From Prochilodus magdalenae (Eukaryota > Chordata > Actinopteri > Characiformes > Prochilodontidae): DNA of 64,000 nt. Position numbers and translations under genes: made by a program. The notes beneath the pieces were generated by a model. That model saw only the letters and a program-made list of their open reading frames with translations, did no database searches and had not been told where the DNA came from. Where the stretch lies: positions 1,156,501-1,220,500 of the forward strand of contig JAMWET010006778.1 in assembly GCA_024036415.1 (NCBI GenBank), read 5' to 3'. Below, piece by piece: positions 35,331 through 48,449 of this stretch (position 1 is the first letter of the stretch; each line of letters starts with the position of its first letter).

Positions 35331-38300
35331 GGTAAGCCCACTGGTTACAGGACCCCATTAACATAACATTAATGTGACAAAGCTGTCTGCTTTTTTGGAC
35401 ATTTCAGCCAGCAGTGGTGATGGTTCTTCTGTGTTCCTGTGTTTAATGATAGAGCAATTGCTTAAAACTCTATGTTCCTGCATATCCTGTTTTGCCAAGT
35501 TGGATCGTCCCCCAGCAGACCAGAGAAGAATGGGACTAGAACTACTTTAAAGATGAGTGGGAGAGAAGAACAAGGACTGTGGAAGAATAGGCAACATGGT
35601 GAGGATTGGTGATGAAGACTGGAGGAAGGGCCCAGTGGGAGGGCGGCGAAGAAGTCTGGGACACTTGGATGGTGGCTGACGAGTCTGCTGGTAGAGCAGT
35701 GTGGCGACCTGGTAGCGTAGGCCGTGGCCCTCCAGCGACACTTTGAGCTCTCCAGCAGCATCTAGGAGTTGGCAGGGAGCTGCCTCTGGGTGCCCTGTTT
35801 CTAGAAGAGCTGGGTCGGCTGCCCTTTAAGTCATCACCGCTGAGACAAGGAGTTTAATCTGCATCTTTGCTCAGCTGCCCTGAGGGCAGGACATGACTGT
35901 GAGGGAGGACTGGTGGCACATGTGGCTGAGAGGGCATGTTCATTTACTGGGACAGTGGACGTTCCAAAACTCCTACTGCGACTGCTTTTCCCACTGTGTT
36001 TATTTAAAAAGCATTCTCTTAAAGTGCTTCTTCTTCTCCGTACTTGCTAAGGCATCACAGTAATGTTTGTTTTGCAGGAATCATAAAAGCTTCTCTGAAG
36101 GTCTCGAGGGCCCAGTGTGTTCCCCATTCATTTAAAGTACCAGACTATTTATAAATACTGCTACTTTAATTTACGTATGTCATAACTGCACTACCAGCAC
36201 TCTTACACGAACAGGGATTTTCACTGAGCCTACTCTTTCTGCTGCTAGTAGTATACATGTGGACAGAAAGCAGCAGGGGGCGTTTATTATGCATAGGGAA
36301 CAGCTCTCGCTGCACCTGCTCTTCTTATGTCCACAGTGGGTCAAGGCTCTCCGTGACTCAGGAGAAACCGAGACAGAGACCAGCATGAGTCAATCAGGCT
36401 AAAAAAGGAACAAGCCTGGCTCTGCTGGAAACTATCGCTCTGCTCCACCTGTAGCGAGACAGAGTGAGAGATGGGGGTTGGGGCACGGGGGGAGAGAGAG
36501 AGAAGCCAGGTAAAATAATGACCTTTGCCCTATTTGGATCAGTACATTCTTTATTTGTTTTTGCCCCAAAATAGAAATAATAAGCTACTGAACTGCAGAG
36601 CACAGGGTCATAAGGTTTGCTTGACACTTCACCTTATGAAAAAAACAATTCAGCTGCAGCTCATGTTTACTTATGTTACTGCAGAATAACTTCTTCTCAT
36701 CAGGATTTGCCCAGTTCACCAATACTGTTTAGTGTTCTTGTTGCTGTTAATGTTCTATCAGAATAGTGTTTTTTATTTAACCTTTCCCCCAGTTATTTTG
36801 CACGTAGCAAGTCATTTTCAGCACGGAATTCGCTGCATGACAGGCATGCACTTCTTTTAACATTACTGCCCCTACATTAAGCGTAATGGGCTTTAAAGCC
36901 CCTCTAGAGGGAGTGAAAGTTTAAATGGGAAACTGTCTGGGGAGGTTTGAACATAAGGCCTAAAATAAATGTGGCAACGGGCCCCTGCACAACCCGTACA
37001 TGTCAAACTCACAGGCACTTGTAATCACCTCCTCTTGAGCAGGAAAATGTTGCAGGGATTAAGTGGTCTCGACAAAGACTTGTTTACCGGCAGCACAGGA
37101 TAGCTCTGCTGCCACCGTAGCACTCTGTGATCCAAGTAGATCACAGGGATCGAGCCGACGCAACTTTAATCTGTAAACATGCACGTCAGATAAATGCTGC
37201 TTTTGCATGCCTGTGTTGGAGGATGACACAGCACCAGCAGTAGAAGTCCTATGGACTGGATCTTCTTCATGGTAGCTTAACTTTAAAACTGTACAACACA
37301 TACCATGTCAAAACCTTCAGTTAGGCCAGTTTAGCAAAGTTACTACAGTAACAGCCCTGGTTTTAGGATGTCCTTAGACCACAGCATCGGGTTTCAGATT
37401 GACATACAGGTCCAGTTAAAAACTACTACAAATTAGCATCATGCAAAACTGCCTCAGATACAAGACATCCGGCGGTGTAGTTCATGTAACATTCACAGCT
37501 CCTTTGTGTCTTGCTAGATTGATTATAGTTCTGTAGGCCAATTGAAGATGGCAACATGCTACAAGAACTACCACACCTAGAATCCCCTCATTGTAAAGAA
37601 TGAAAAAGTTTAACCAAACCATCCTTTCTGTTCTGAACTGTTCTTCAATAGGATCAAAGAACGCTTTTCGGTTTTATTTAAAACCCAGGCCCATGGGCTA
37701 CAAGGTGTCCTGGCTAGGCTAATAATGACTCCACACACAAACTTGAACTTTTGCCTCTTCAGCTGAGGCTAGGTCAATCCCCCGAACCCTCCACCACCAC
37801 ACCCCCATTCACTCCCCAGCTATGCAGACTATCCTGTGCCTCCCAGCAAGTCCCAGAACCCAAGCCTGGGAACACCAGTAACAGGATTCCTTAGTTAACT
37901 CTTCATCCCCTCCAATAGCTATATAGGTAGACTGACTGGATGATGGCAGCTGGCTTTTGCATGCCAATAACAGAGCCAGCAGCTGGGGGTGTTTACCTCG
38001 TCTAGCACCATGGCTACAGAAGGGCATGGGAGTCTGGTGCTCAGTACCAGGAAAATTCAGCCAGCTTCTTTGCCAGTAACAATTTTTAGTGCTTTGCTGT
38101 TGGCTCTATTTAGATGGCCTATTGACTAAAGTCTACTTGCACCTCTAAAGTTGTATTTTGGCCAAGATATTAATTTACACAGCATTACCCTCATCCCTAA
38201 TGTAGTCCATCAGCCAAAACATTTGCTGTCCAAAGTTTGCTTCTATGGACAAAAGTAATAAGGGGTACCGCTTTTGGCTCATGTGACCTTGGACACACAA

Positions 38301-39029
38301 AGACATGGAAAGTGCCAGACGCACAATATGGGAGACTTCTAATGTGTTATGCTGGCTTGAAAATGTGTAAATGTGTTACCCATGCTATTCTCTGCTGGGC
38401 TGTTGGAGTGGTAGTACAGTTCTTGTGCCATCAGGTTGAAGTATGTGGTTATTAATGACCTGCCAGATATTTTGGCTGCTCAGTTAGTGCTGAGTGGTGG
38501 TTCTCTCTGCTGCCATTAGGGTTTAAGGTGGTTGACACTACTGTTTCTAACTATGCAGCAAAGAGAAAAGCAAGCCATAGACAGGGGTGTCCAAAGTATG
38601 GCCCCAGGGCCAAATAGGCCTGTGGACAGATTTTAATAAACCGCAGTCTTCTCTAGAGAGCTGGGTAGAAATTATTTCTACTACTCTACTACTGTACTAG
38701 AGAATATCGCACATTTTGACTACTACAAAAAAAATAGGAATATTTTAGACTTCACTGTTATCGATTAATATTAGTACAGCTAAACTGCACTGGAACTCAG
38801 ATTTGGTTAAAATACACATGAGAATGACAACAAAACAGCAGCTAAACTTATGAAGAGGGTGACTTTGCCTGTGTTTTTGTGTGCATGTCTCCTGGGCTTG
38901 TTTTCTTCATCCTAGCTTTTCTTCTGACTGATATTAAATCATGGCTACTGCCAACAAGCACAAAGAGTGAAATGAATGAGATGTGCTATACTGTACATAA
39001 TATATCAAGCATCAAGAAAAGAACTTCTT

Positions 39030-39240
39030 GTGGTTGGTGTAGCTCAGTGGGTAACAAGACTACTCAGGTGCCACCTCTACGTGTGGGAGACTGGGGTTTG
39101 AATCCCAGTCTGGGTGACTATGCTGAGCTACACCAATAAGAATCCTTGGGCAAGACTCCTACCACTACATTGGCCTACCTGTAATCATTAACCTTGTAAG
39201 TCGCTCTGGATAAGAGTGTCAGCTAAATGCCGTAAATGTA
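39030..39240 (+). mobile_element. tRNA-derived SINE, near full length
   Basis: tRNA-like head with A-box (ggtgtagctcagtgggtaac) and B-box (gggtttgaatccc), a middle region, then the teleost SINE tail ttgtaagtcgctctggataa...gtgtcagctaaatgccgtaa. The tail type is shared by V-SINE-like families and their LINE partners (knowledge). It is followed by (TA)n, typical of a retroposon 3' end. Confidence 0.85.
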
Positions 39241-39256
39241 CTATGTATAGTTTATA

Positions 39257-39284
39257 GTTATATATATAATATATATATTGCTGA

Positions 39285-39311
<27 letters not shown>
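39257..39311. repeat. (TA)n tract after SINE
   Basis: Two TA runs separated by ttgctgaa, starting about 17 bp after the end of the 39-kb SINE. Confidence 0.9.
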
Positions 39312-39315
<4 letters not shown>

Positions 39316-41839
39316 TATCTGTCTTTCTATCTATATAATATCCTAAGGCGTTATGAAACAAAGTGTGGTTAATGCAATAAACATTCAGGGGACAAGCAGG
39401 CAGACAAAACACAGCAGAAGCTAACTATACATTTCTATTAAACCTTACACTGGTCTTATACATCCAGTGCAAAATCAACACTATCATCAGATACTAAATA
39501 TATCTTTCTTGATCAACTAGATGTGAGTTATAAGTAACACTGTTAAATCATTCGGTCAGAGAAAAGGAACTAGGTTAAACACTACCTTCAGGCTCTGCTT
39601 TTAGATCCTGTTCTTCATCTTTCTGATGGGCTTAATAGTCTTTTCATGTTTTCCGCTGCCAAAGTTTCTGTTCAGCCTCACACTCTGAAGACTTGACAAA
39701 GGTTGCTGACATTGTTCCTGCTTTGAAGAGCTGGTGTACCATGTTACAGAGATGCCTGGAAGAGATGCTGCTCTGGATGGGAACATTGGGATGATGGTTA
39801 TGGTATTACTGCTCTATAAAAGGGTACAGAACGCAAGGTGTCACCGCTGTAAGACAAAGCAGAGCGGAAAACTCCTAGTCAGTGACAAAGACTGAGAGCA
39901 TCCATCTACTGTGGTGGAAGTGAGCGAGGGACTGCCAGAAGCTACATTCCTAACCACCGTACAGTGTTGCTAAACTACACAGGATTTCTAAAAAGTATAT
40001 AAGTAATAAATTGTAAAATAAAAGGTAAATAGTAAAGGTAAATAATGCTGTACCCTGTAATATCTGCTCCGCCCAAGTGGCACAAACATGATGGCTCCAT
40101 TAACTCGGCAAGGCTCATGTGGAAGAGGAACAAAGTGTTAACAAAGGATGCCCATGCTATCTGAGATGTCTAAGTTAAGCTTCAATTTGACTGAGGAAAC
40201 AAAGTTCCTGCCATGCAAAGAAGCCCACAATGACGGGTCACAGAGTTCCTACCGAGTTGCAGCATGTTTGTTTTAAAACTGTTCTTTAAAAGGCCTGGAT
40301 GAATTGGTCTTTCAGACATTGTACTTGTATGCTACTCTCAGTAAATGCATTGTCAACACTATTTATGAAGCTAACTTTCCTATAAGACCAAGAAAACATT
40401 CTGTAATGGGACAGCACTGCAGGAGTCAGGAAATAAACTTATACTCTGGGACACAGCAATTTGTCATCTCTCTCCTATTCCCCATGGTCACCAGGGATCT
40501 TAAGAAACTAGCTATTAACTCCTAATTCTGTGGAGACCAGTCAGGATCCATTAGAAATAAATCATGGAAATAGCTTGTACATTCCCATATGCCCCAGTAC
40601 ATGCTGTCAACATCAATAGCTATCTCAAGTGACATTCATTTTGCAGCCTAAGCTACTGTCTTTGTCTATTACATAACCCCAGCCCTGCGTCCCCCAAGCA
40701 CATTTTTCCTAAACACAGGGAGGGGTTCTTTAGCCCCACGTAGCAGAAACGTCTGGAAGGCTTGGCCAGGCTGCAGCTATATCTGTGTGCTGAGGGTGGG
40801 AGCTGCTCGTCCTGCAGCTCTAGGATTAGTCAGTGAGAAGAAACAGCTGAGGCCTGTGTGGCGTCAGCAGTAGCTAATCAGCAGTGAGCACCGGCCGCTA
40901 ATCCCACCTTCTTTTATGTCCTAACCTCAGGGTCAGCTCGGCACAAAGGCCTTGACCCATAGGAGTCAATGGAATAAGGGGCCACGAAGGGAGTGAAAAG
41001 TGCTGGGTCAAAGCTGACTCATCAGAGCCTGAGTACAAACGCACCTGCCAGCACACAAATCTGAACATGCTATTGTGAACTTGGAAGTTACTATTAAGAT
41101 AACTCATGGACCGGTTTCACTAATTTGTGTCTTTGCCAAAAGCATGGCAATGAGAGTGTAAGACGTTAAAGAGGAAGGTGGCAAAAGGCACTAGGCCCCA
41201 CATAAGTATTCTTTAGCATGTTAGTATAACCTTGTTTACCCAACACACAAGCCAAATCTCAACATGTCTACAGACATTAAAAACAAAGACATCATCTTAG
41301 TATGTCTAAAACAGCTTATATACACTGACTGGCCGATATATATGAAACACCTACTACGCGTATAGTGAGGGTACAGTTCTCTTTTCATTAACAATTCATG
41401 TAGCCTTGTCATCTAATCTGGTGGTTAGCAGCCATGGTCCTGGAGATCTACTGTGGAGAGAAAGCAGTTTCTTTTTTGGGTGTGTGTGTGGGGGGGGGGA
41501 TGGAGGTTGTCCTGGGGTGTCCTTTTCTTTAGTGGGTTATGCAGTGAGCCAGAAAAGTCAGAAAGCCAGAGGGAGAAACCACAGAAACCACATTTCTCAG
41601 CTACCTAAAAGGTGACATCATCTTGTTACACAATTCTTATTACCCGCCTACCTGGCACAAAAGAACAAACTTGCCCTTCTGAATGATCATATCACGTTTT
41701 ATTCAACACCGCGAATACATAGAGATTATGTACCAAAATGCAAAAATTGTTTGCAACTAATAAACTGAAAACTCTTCTGTGCACCTTCTACTAATGATAG
41801 CCATCTGGACAATAATGGGGCCTCTTCAATTATCCCTCT

Positions 41840-42045
41840 GTGTGCTTAGATCCACCATGGTCAGCACCAAGATTGTTGTGACGTTGTTGTCACATGTCAC
41901 ACATTCAGAAGGCTTGGTGTAATATGCAGGAACAGTGTGAGAATACTCAAGCTGCATGTAACACCATTAGAAACCTTGCTTAGATGTCTGGCATGTTGGG
42001 TTGCAAACATGGTGGGCCAACACCTGAGAGACACTACTTCTGTAT
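41840..42045 (+). mobile_element. Tc1-like C-terminal fragment, family B, opposite orientation
   Basis: The + strand reads QEQCENTQAACNTIRNLA followed by a stop and then GGPTPERHYF, matching the C-terminal part of the 35-kb remnant, which lies on the other strand. Both end in a shared tail (agctcattaaatattg here, its complement near 34975-34995). Confidence 0.6.
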
Positions 42046-42175
42046 GTGTAGCTCATTAAATATTGTTCATATCAGTCTAAATTTATTATCATTTATTGTT
42101 CCTGGAAACTTTCATCTTCCTTCTGAACAGCACAGCAGTCCGACACCTTCTTGTGGGTGAAACTATCGTCGTATA

Positions 42176-42250
42176 TCGTTGCTGTCCAAAGAAAAACAAG
42201 TCTCTCTATATTTGTTGTTTTGTACTTTTATGCATCATTTGAACATTACA
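42176..42250. mobile_element. partial MITE, family M, copy D
   Basis: gctgtccaaagaaaaacaag followed by an equivalent of the copy-B inner arm (acttttatgcatcatttgaa). It appears to keep one end only. Confidence 0.45.
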
Positions 42251-42429
42251 GCTGCTGTTTACATTACAGCTGTTGGTTACATACTGTGACCAACAGAAAT
42301 GGGACATTACATTGCACTTCTTTGAACAGTGATGATATGTAATTGAAGTAGCTGTGGAGGTAGAAGAAGCACCAACATGCACAGGTTGGAGAAGTTCTGC
42401 TTTTAGACAGGTTATACCTTTCTGAGGGA

Positions 42430-42723
42430 AAAAAAGGAAAGGCATCAAGCTGCTGAACATCATGGACAATGTTCACCATCCTCTGCACAGCACAATCATC
42501 AGTCAGAGTCGTTTGTCCCTCAGGCCATAAGACTGTTCAACTCCTCTAAGTTCAGCAAATGAAAAACTCTGTGACACTCTTTCATTCCGGTCACTCCAAT
42601 GGACACACCCCCATCTCTGCACACACTCCCTACTAAATGCCCTATATCTATTTGTATTTATATTGTATTATTCTACTCCATTCTGTACTACTGTTTACAT
42701 ATCTTGCACTGCTAAATTATTTA

Positions 42724-42780
<57 letters not shown>
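42430..42780 (+). mobile_element. LINE 3' end running into (ATCT)n
   Basis: The + strand reads LLNIMDNVHHPLHSTI, SQSRLSLRP and then a stop, resembling the end of the reverse-transcriptase ORF of teleost non-LTR elements where the text H-P-L-x-x-T is usual. A T-rich 3'UTR follows (atcttgcactgctaaattat) and then about 14 ATCT units. Only the 3' end is present, as expected of 5'-truncated retroposition. Confidence 0.6.
42723..42780 (+). repeat. (ATCT)n microsatellite
   Basis: About 14 perfect tetranucleotide units at the end of the LINE fragment. It probably grew from the element's 3' tail. Confidence 0.95.
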
Positions 42781-42781
<1 letters not shown>

Positions 42782-44746
42782 AAACAACACAGTGACATAG
42801 CACTGTCATTTTCAATTACTGTTCCAGTAGCCTTGTGTACTTGTTTTGAGAGTTAGCCAGGGACCTTGCTCAGCAGAGCCTGACTCTGATGCGTGATTGT
42901 ATTCCTGGCTTTAAATGGACCCCTCTGGGCTTTTGGCCCTTTGCGTGCCACTCCAAGCTTTCCTCAGTCCAATCAATGATTGCAAAACATGTCTGACGTA
43001 ATTCAATGGATTGTCTAAATGCGGCTTCTAAATACAGCATTGATCAGTCCAACACTTGTTTGAATGCGTTAGCGACAACATTAATGATGGGAATATTTCG
43101 GTAAGGCATGACAAATATCCATTCATAGTCATTTTTACATTTTTAAAAGCAGACGGAGCCGCATTACAGATATTTTACAATCAATGAGAAGACTTCTTAG
43201 TGATGCTTCTTCAAAAGTCTTCACACTCCTCTCTGCAGACACATGAAGCTTAGCACTGCAGCTCATTTTATACCCCAAACACCCTACAGCTATTACGGCA
43301 CTTCAGAAACATCTCAAACTATCCATTCAAAACATAAACACTAGCGGAACACAATAGGACTTACTCAATCACCTCAGTACCACTTACAGCTGTTAGGCTG
43401 TAGATCCACCGTTTAATAGATCTATGAGGTAGTAAGTTGTTATTTATCATCATTTTGTTTTTATGTTGTACAATACTTTTGATTACGTAAAATGACCTGT
43501 AAATAGTAAATAAAAGTTCATTTGATGTGTTTATTTTTGAAGCTTTTAATGCAAAATGTTGACCTTTCTGGTCTAAACTAATTTTAACTTTGCATTGCTT
43601 CCTTGAAAGTATTTATTTGAGTTAATTGAAAACAATTAAATGGCTTGCTACTACTTGTTTTAGACTGAATGAAACTTTGATATCTTTATTTTGTAGAAAC
43701 AAAGCATTAGAAACCAGAAAGGCAGTAAAAAAAAACCAAAATAATAAAAATACATATCATTGTTTGTTCAAAGAATAAATAGTAACTCTGGTAACTTTAC
43801 AGGAGAGGGCACAAACCTAGTTTAGATGCAATGTAATTTGAACTGTGCAAAAGTTTAGTGAACCATGTACTTGATAATTCAGGCTAATAGATGATATCAG
43901 ATTATTATTCTGTAATGACTAAGTATTGTGAGTGTGTAAGCGTTAGAAACATACTGCATTATTATTAAAGCTGAGACTGGCAGACGTGTTGGATGATGGA
44001 ATACATATTTGTGTTCAGGCAAAGAAAAACGCTTCATAGTTTGCTTGAAAGAGCTTGAGTTTTGAAAGAGAGAACCCGGTACTGTAAAATGCTTGTTAGC
44101 AAATTCAAAAAGCAGTAAGCAGCGGCTTGTTAAGTGCTGGACCCATAATGGACCCCCCATTGAGAACAAACTATTGAAGTGACCCCTCTTCTATAGATGA
44201 TCTACACTAGACAGCTGAGATGGGAATCAGATGTGATTGGGCTTATTTGTGATTTAGTGATTTAGTAAAGAGACATGCAGTTCATTATCAGCTTGCTTTT
44301 TGAGTGAAGTGTATCAGGATTGTAACTGGCTGTGTAAGCATTCATGGTTTGCTCCAAACGAAATGTGTTTGTGGTGTTGGGGTGTTTGTAGCCTGGTGGA
44401 AGGTGTACCATAAAGTACACCTGTACACCTGAATGTGCACTTGGGCAAGGCACTTACGCTGCGTTCACATGTCCATCGGAAGGTGCTAGATGGTTGGCTA
44501 GTGTTTACAATCTTACTCCATCCAGGTGCTTGTTTGTAGGTGTGCCCCTCAAACAGATAAGGTGTAAAGGTCTGGAGAATACATACCCCACTAGTTATTT
44601 AGAAGCACATTAGACATGTATCTTTCTACACTGTCTGCAGCTTTAATGTTTTTTCATTTGGAGAAAAGGTTCACAGTTGCATCATACATTACGTCTCGTA
44701 ACTGGTGTAAAATCCAGAGTTTACCAGTTGTATATTATCTCTGTTC

Positions 44747-44953
44747 AGCGAAAACCATGTATCTCCATTTTTGTCAATGTTTGCTTTTATGCATGATTTG
44801 AATGCTGCCATGTACATTGTGTAAAAAAAATTATGATGAATGGACCAATAGAAATGGCCCAAAATCCATTGACTTACCTTTTAATTAAGCTAGGTTGTTG
44901 CTCTCTCCTTTAAAGTTGCATTTTGTCCAGTTCCTGTTCTTTGGACAGTAAGC
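44747..44953. mobile_element. palindromic MITE, family M, copy B
   Basis: Inverted relative to copy A: begins cgaaaaccatgtatctccat and ends tgttctttggacagtaagc, with the shared inner block gaatggaccaatagaaatgg. The intact ctttggacag right end shows what copy A lost on one side. Confidence 0.65.
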
Positions 44954-45663
44954 AACTTTGTTGGCTGTTAGAGTGCAATTTACATGTGTGACAATCAGTA
45001 TTTCCCACTTCCTGACAGCACTTACACACAACATAACCCCCACTGACCCAGGTGGCGCTGCTTTGCTGGCAATGCTATACTGCTCTAAGATTGAGCAAAG
45101 TTAGGTAGCAATATGACAAATTTACATTGTAGGACTAAAAATGTACTGAGGAGGACAAAAAGAGGTCTTTATGTGGTAACAACTCATGAGTCTTTGATGC
45201 ATGTTTGCTTGGTGCCAAATTCCTTTATTAGGCCTTAATTATTCCCCTTTATTCATATTTGGTCATAAAGTCATGATAGAGGCCTGTATGAATGACTTAC
45301 AAGAAAACAGAAGGAACCTGCCAGCAACTTCATTTAATTCAATCAAGCATAAACATGTCATGAATGGATGCTGGACCATGTTTCAGGACAGGACAGTGGT
45401 GCCTTGCAGGCTGTATGTCCAGTTTGTCTACTTTTTATTGCCAAGAATTTACAGCCCCTCCTAGGGCCACTCTCGACCTGTGACCAGAGACTGCCCCAAT
45501 CAGAGGAGGTCATGGGATGAACACCAATAAGTAAGTGGTGCTGGCGTCTTAGTGTCCAACACCTCAGAGCAGTCTCAGATTAATGTCTGGCTAATCTGTA
45601 AATTAAAGGAGGAGAATCTGTGATTAGTGTGCATCTGTCGGCTCGGTTTCCTGGAAAGGAATC

Positions 45664-45758
45664 AACAGAAGGACAGAAAGAAAGAAATAAAGAAAGAGAC
45701 AGAAAGAAAGGAAGAAAGAAAGAAAGAAAGTAAGTAAGAAAGAAAGTAAGAGAGAAAG

Positions 45759-45805
<47 letters not shown>

Positions 45806-45840
45806 AAAAAAGAAAGTAAGAAAGAAAGTAAGAGAGAAAG

Positions 45841-45879
<39 letters not shown>

Positions 45880-45927
45880 AAAAGAAACAAAGAAACAAAG
45901 AAAGAGAGAGAAAGAGAAAGAAAGAGT
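45664..45927. repeat. (GAAA)n-rich purine tract, ~264 bp
   Basis: Almost pure A/G tract of GAAA units with a few GTAA interruptions. It contains a near-duplicated 100-bp block (agtaagaaagaaagtaagag occurs twice, about 105 bp apart), which shows growth by unequal exchange. Long mirror-symmetric purine tracts can form triplex DNA. Confidence 0.95.
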
Positions 45928-48449
45928 AGATTTGAATGCTATTGCTTTCCCATCAGGTCAGTACAAACTGCATTTGGTAAATGTTTCTCTTTGAATGTAA
46001 CTTGGAAAGTCCCTGAACAAACACTTGTCATTTGAAAATGTGTTTCTTGGAACTGTTCCAAGTGTTGTGAGGCTACTGAGAAGCTCGTTTTGGCCTGTAG
46101 GGGCGCTGTTATGTCTGTTATCATCATAAACACCTTGAGTCTGCTGGAGAACTGCACTGCGGCCACTTCAAAATATTTCTACCTTGTATTGTAATTTAGA
46201 ATTTGATGTAAATCTCATTTCTGCTACATGTTTGCTACAGTGGAATGAAAACGTCTGAGGCCACTAGTGTTAATGCTTCTGTTTGGAATTATTTTCTTAT
46301 ATAAAACAGTTTATTATAAATAATGATATTATCAGTATAGCTGTTAAAATGTAGGTGTATGCTTAATACCTATACTGTATTTACTGTCTACTGAATTTAT
46401 AGTAGTTAGCACTGGTAGTCCAGGACATACTGTAGAGGAAGAATCCCTGTGCACATGATAATCAGCTCTTGAATCTTAAAGCTATAGATACAGATGCCAG
46501 AATGTAACTGGGGCATCATTTAAGGTAGGACGGAACATTTTCCAAACAAGTTGCATGAACAGAAAGTCAACTTTGACCCCTAGTTCAGTTTCACACTGAA
46601 AAGCCTGAAATGGGGAGCTGTTCCACCTTTATTAGCATCACAAAACAAACAGCAGCCTGGAAGTAGCAGCTATGCTGTGTGATTGTGTCCTTAGTTGCTG
46701 GTTGAAACTAAACGTTTCATAGTGAATAACAACTTTACTTTGCGTTGTTGACTGAAACCTAATAGCCAGTGTAGGTGACAGGACAGCAGCTTGTTTCATT
46801 GCAGGACAAAATCATAGGGTTGTAAAGGGGCATGTGAAACCGCACCTGAGCAGTTTCTACCCTGACCAAAGTCACATATCTTCTATGTAGACATCAGAGA
46901 CCCATTTAAAACGCTGAATAAATTCATTCCATGGCAATAATATGGTGCATAGTCCACCTCTAGCTGAACTTCTGAAAGCATAAAGCATTGTCAGAAAGCA
47001 GAAGTGGAAGAAGACACATGAGAAATTTGTAATGCTAGAAATTTGAGTTTATTGAGCTCTGAGGAAGAACTAAGACAAAGTTCAAAAACCATTCCAAAGA
47101 TTAAAGTATGTAGTGTTGATAATGACCACTGAAACTAAACACAGAAGAAACAAACGGAACATATAACAATGTGTGAAAATGAACTCAAACTGGTGATATT
47201 GCACTTAGTTTCTAAAAACAAATCCTCAGCCAACATTCTACTTTTTCATTCCTCAGAGAGTTAAGAGTTTAGCTTGAACACTGGACTACACTGGAAGGCC
47301 AAGGACTGGAACTGACCAACCAAGCATGTATATTTCTTTAAGCTTATTGTTTTATCTAAGGCCCAAATCACCTGCCAGTTGTGATTGTGCCAGGTGCAGA
47401 TTACCTACAACAGAAACGAACAAAAAACACTCATAACAGACATAAAGGAGAAGTAGGCTGCTTTGTCTCAGAACAGTTACATCTATTCAGTTCATTGACT
47501 ACCCAGTTCTCCGAAGGTGTGCTAAACCACATTGTTCCCAAAATAAAGAGAGGTGAGAGACGCAACTGCACCAGGTCGTTAGACCAGAAAACAAACCACA
47601 AATGCCCATGAAAAACAAACAATCATAACTAGTGGGATTTAAGCCATAGCAAATTAGAGTGGCGTGTCTGGGGATCAGTGCACGCTTTAAAGGACTATTT
47701 GGTTTTCCCTTTTTGTCCTTTTCAACAAAAAAAACAACAACGACAACAAAAAACACATTTCAGATGACGCACAGACAGACACTCAGAAGGTTGTAAGTCG
47801 TAATGAGAGCGAGTGATGAACCATAACCATGTTAGTTCTTCAAGGCCACTACGATAAGACCACTTTAATTAGTCTCTTTATGTTTGAAGCAGTAGTCAGA
47901 AAACCTGCTAAAGTCTACATCCTCACTCAGAACACAAACGACACGTACACACACACATCGACTACTTGACAGTGATCTTCCATAACGTCCTCTTCAAGGT
48001 TGTGAGAGATGTATCAAAAACATCTTTAATGGGAAATGGTTGAATGGCCAAACATCCTCCAGGCCTCAACAAGATATGATCAGACTTCTCTTATAATTTC
48101 TGAAAAAAAGGCGCTTTATGATTAAGGCTGTATGGAAATCAAGCTTAAACAAGCTTAAGTGTTGAATGAGTTTTAAAACCAATGTACGACTCATTTCAAC
48201 ATGACGCCTTTGAGTGGCCATCGGAGCCACAGTAACGGCTACATCTTCTTTCCTTGCAGCATGGCTTTAAAAGCCTTCTTGCTTCCTTTCTGGGGTGCTC
48301 TACCATTTCTCTCAACATTCTTTCAACTGCTCTGAATCATATCTCCCATCACCGGCCTGAGAGAACGTTGTGGTGAATGAAGTCTGCACGAGTAGGACAA
48401 AAAGGGAATGTCTATGGTCTTCGAAAGCTGCCTTGTATCTCCATGCGTG

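Larger units (their letters stand above)
14726..48449. other. intergenic region between adgrv1 and arrdc3 (tail to tail)
   Basis: About 34 kb with no convincing coding exon on either strand. Frames longer than 100 codons here are the Tc1 relic (21597) and unrecognised chance frames (15959-16384 -, 22782-23108 -, 26725-27084 +, 30470-30781 +, 31507-31848 -). It holds the Tc1 elements, SINEs, LINE fragment, MITEs and simple repeats listed separately, plus non-repetitive stretches (16020-16420, 22740-23000, 26330-26470, 36800-37060, 42880-43110) that could be regulatory. Confidence 0.75.

Noticed and set aside
39034..39110. tRNA gene
   Set aside because: A- and B-boxes are present, but the region continues into a SINE body and tail and has no complete cloverleaf pairing; it is a SINE head.
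41325..41400. Sequence similar to a common fish repeat beginning atacactgactggcc
   Set aside because: Only about 40 bp resemble the remembered repeat, too little to call.
45624..45898. Phe/Leu/Ser-rich frames on the - strand
   Set aside because: Translation of the complement of the GAAA repeat.
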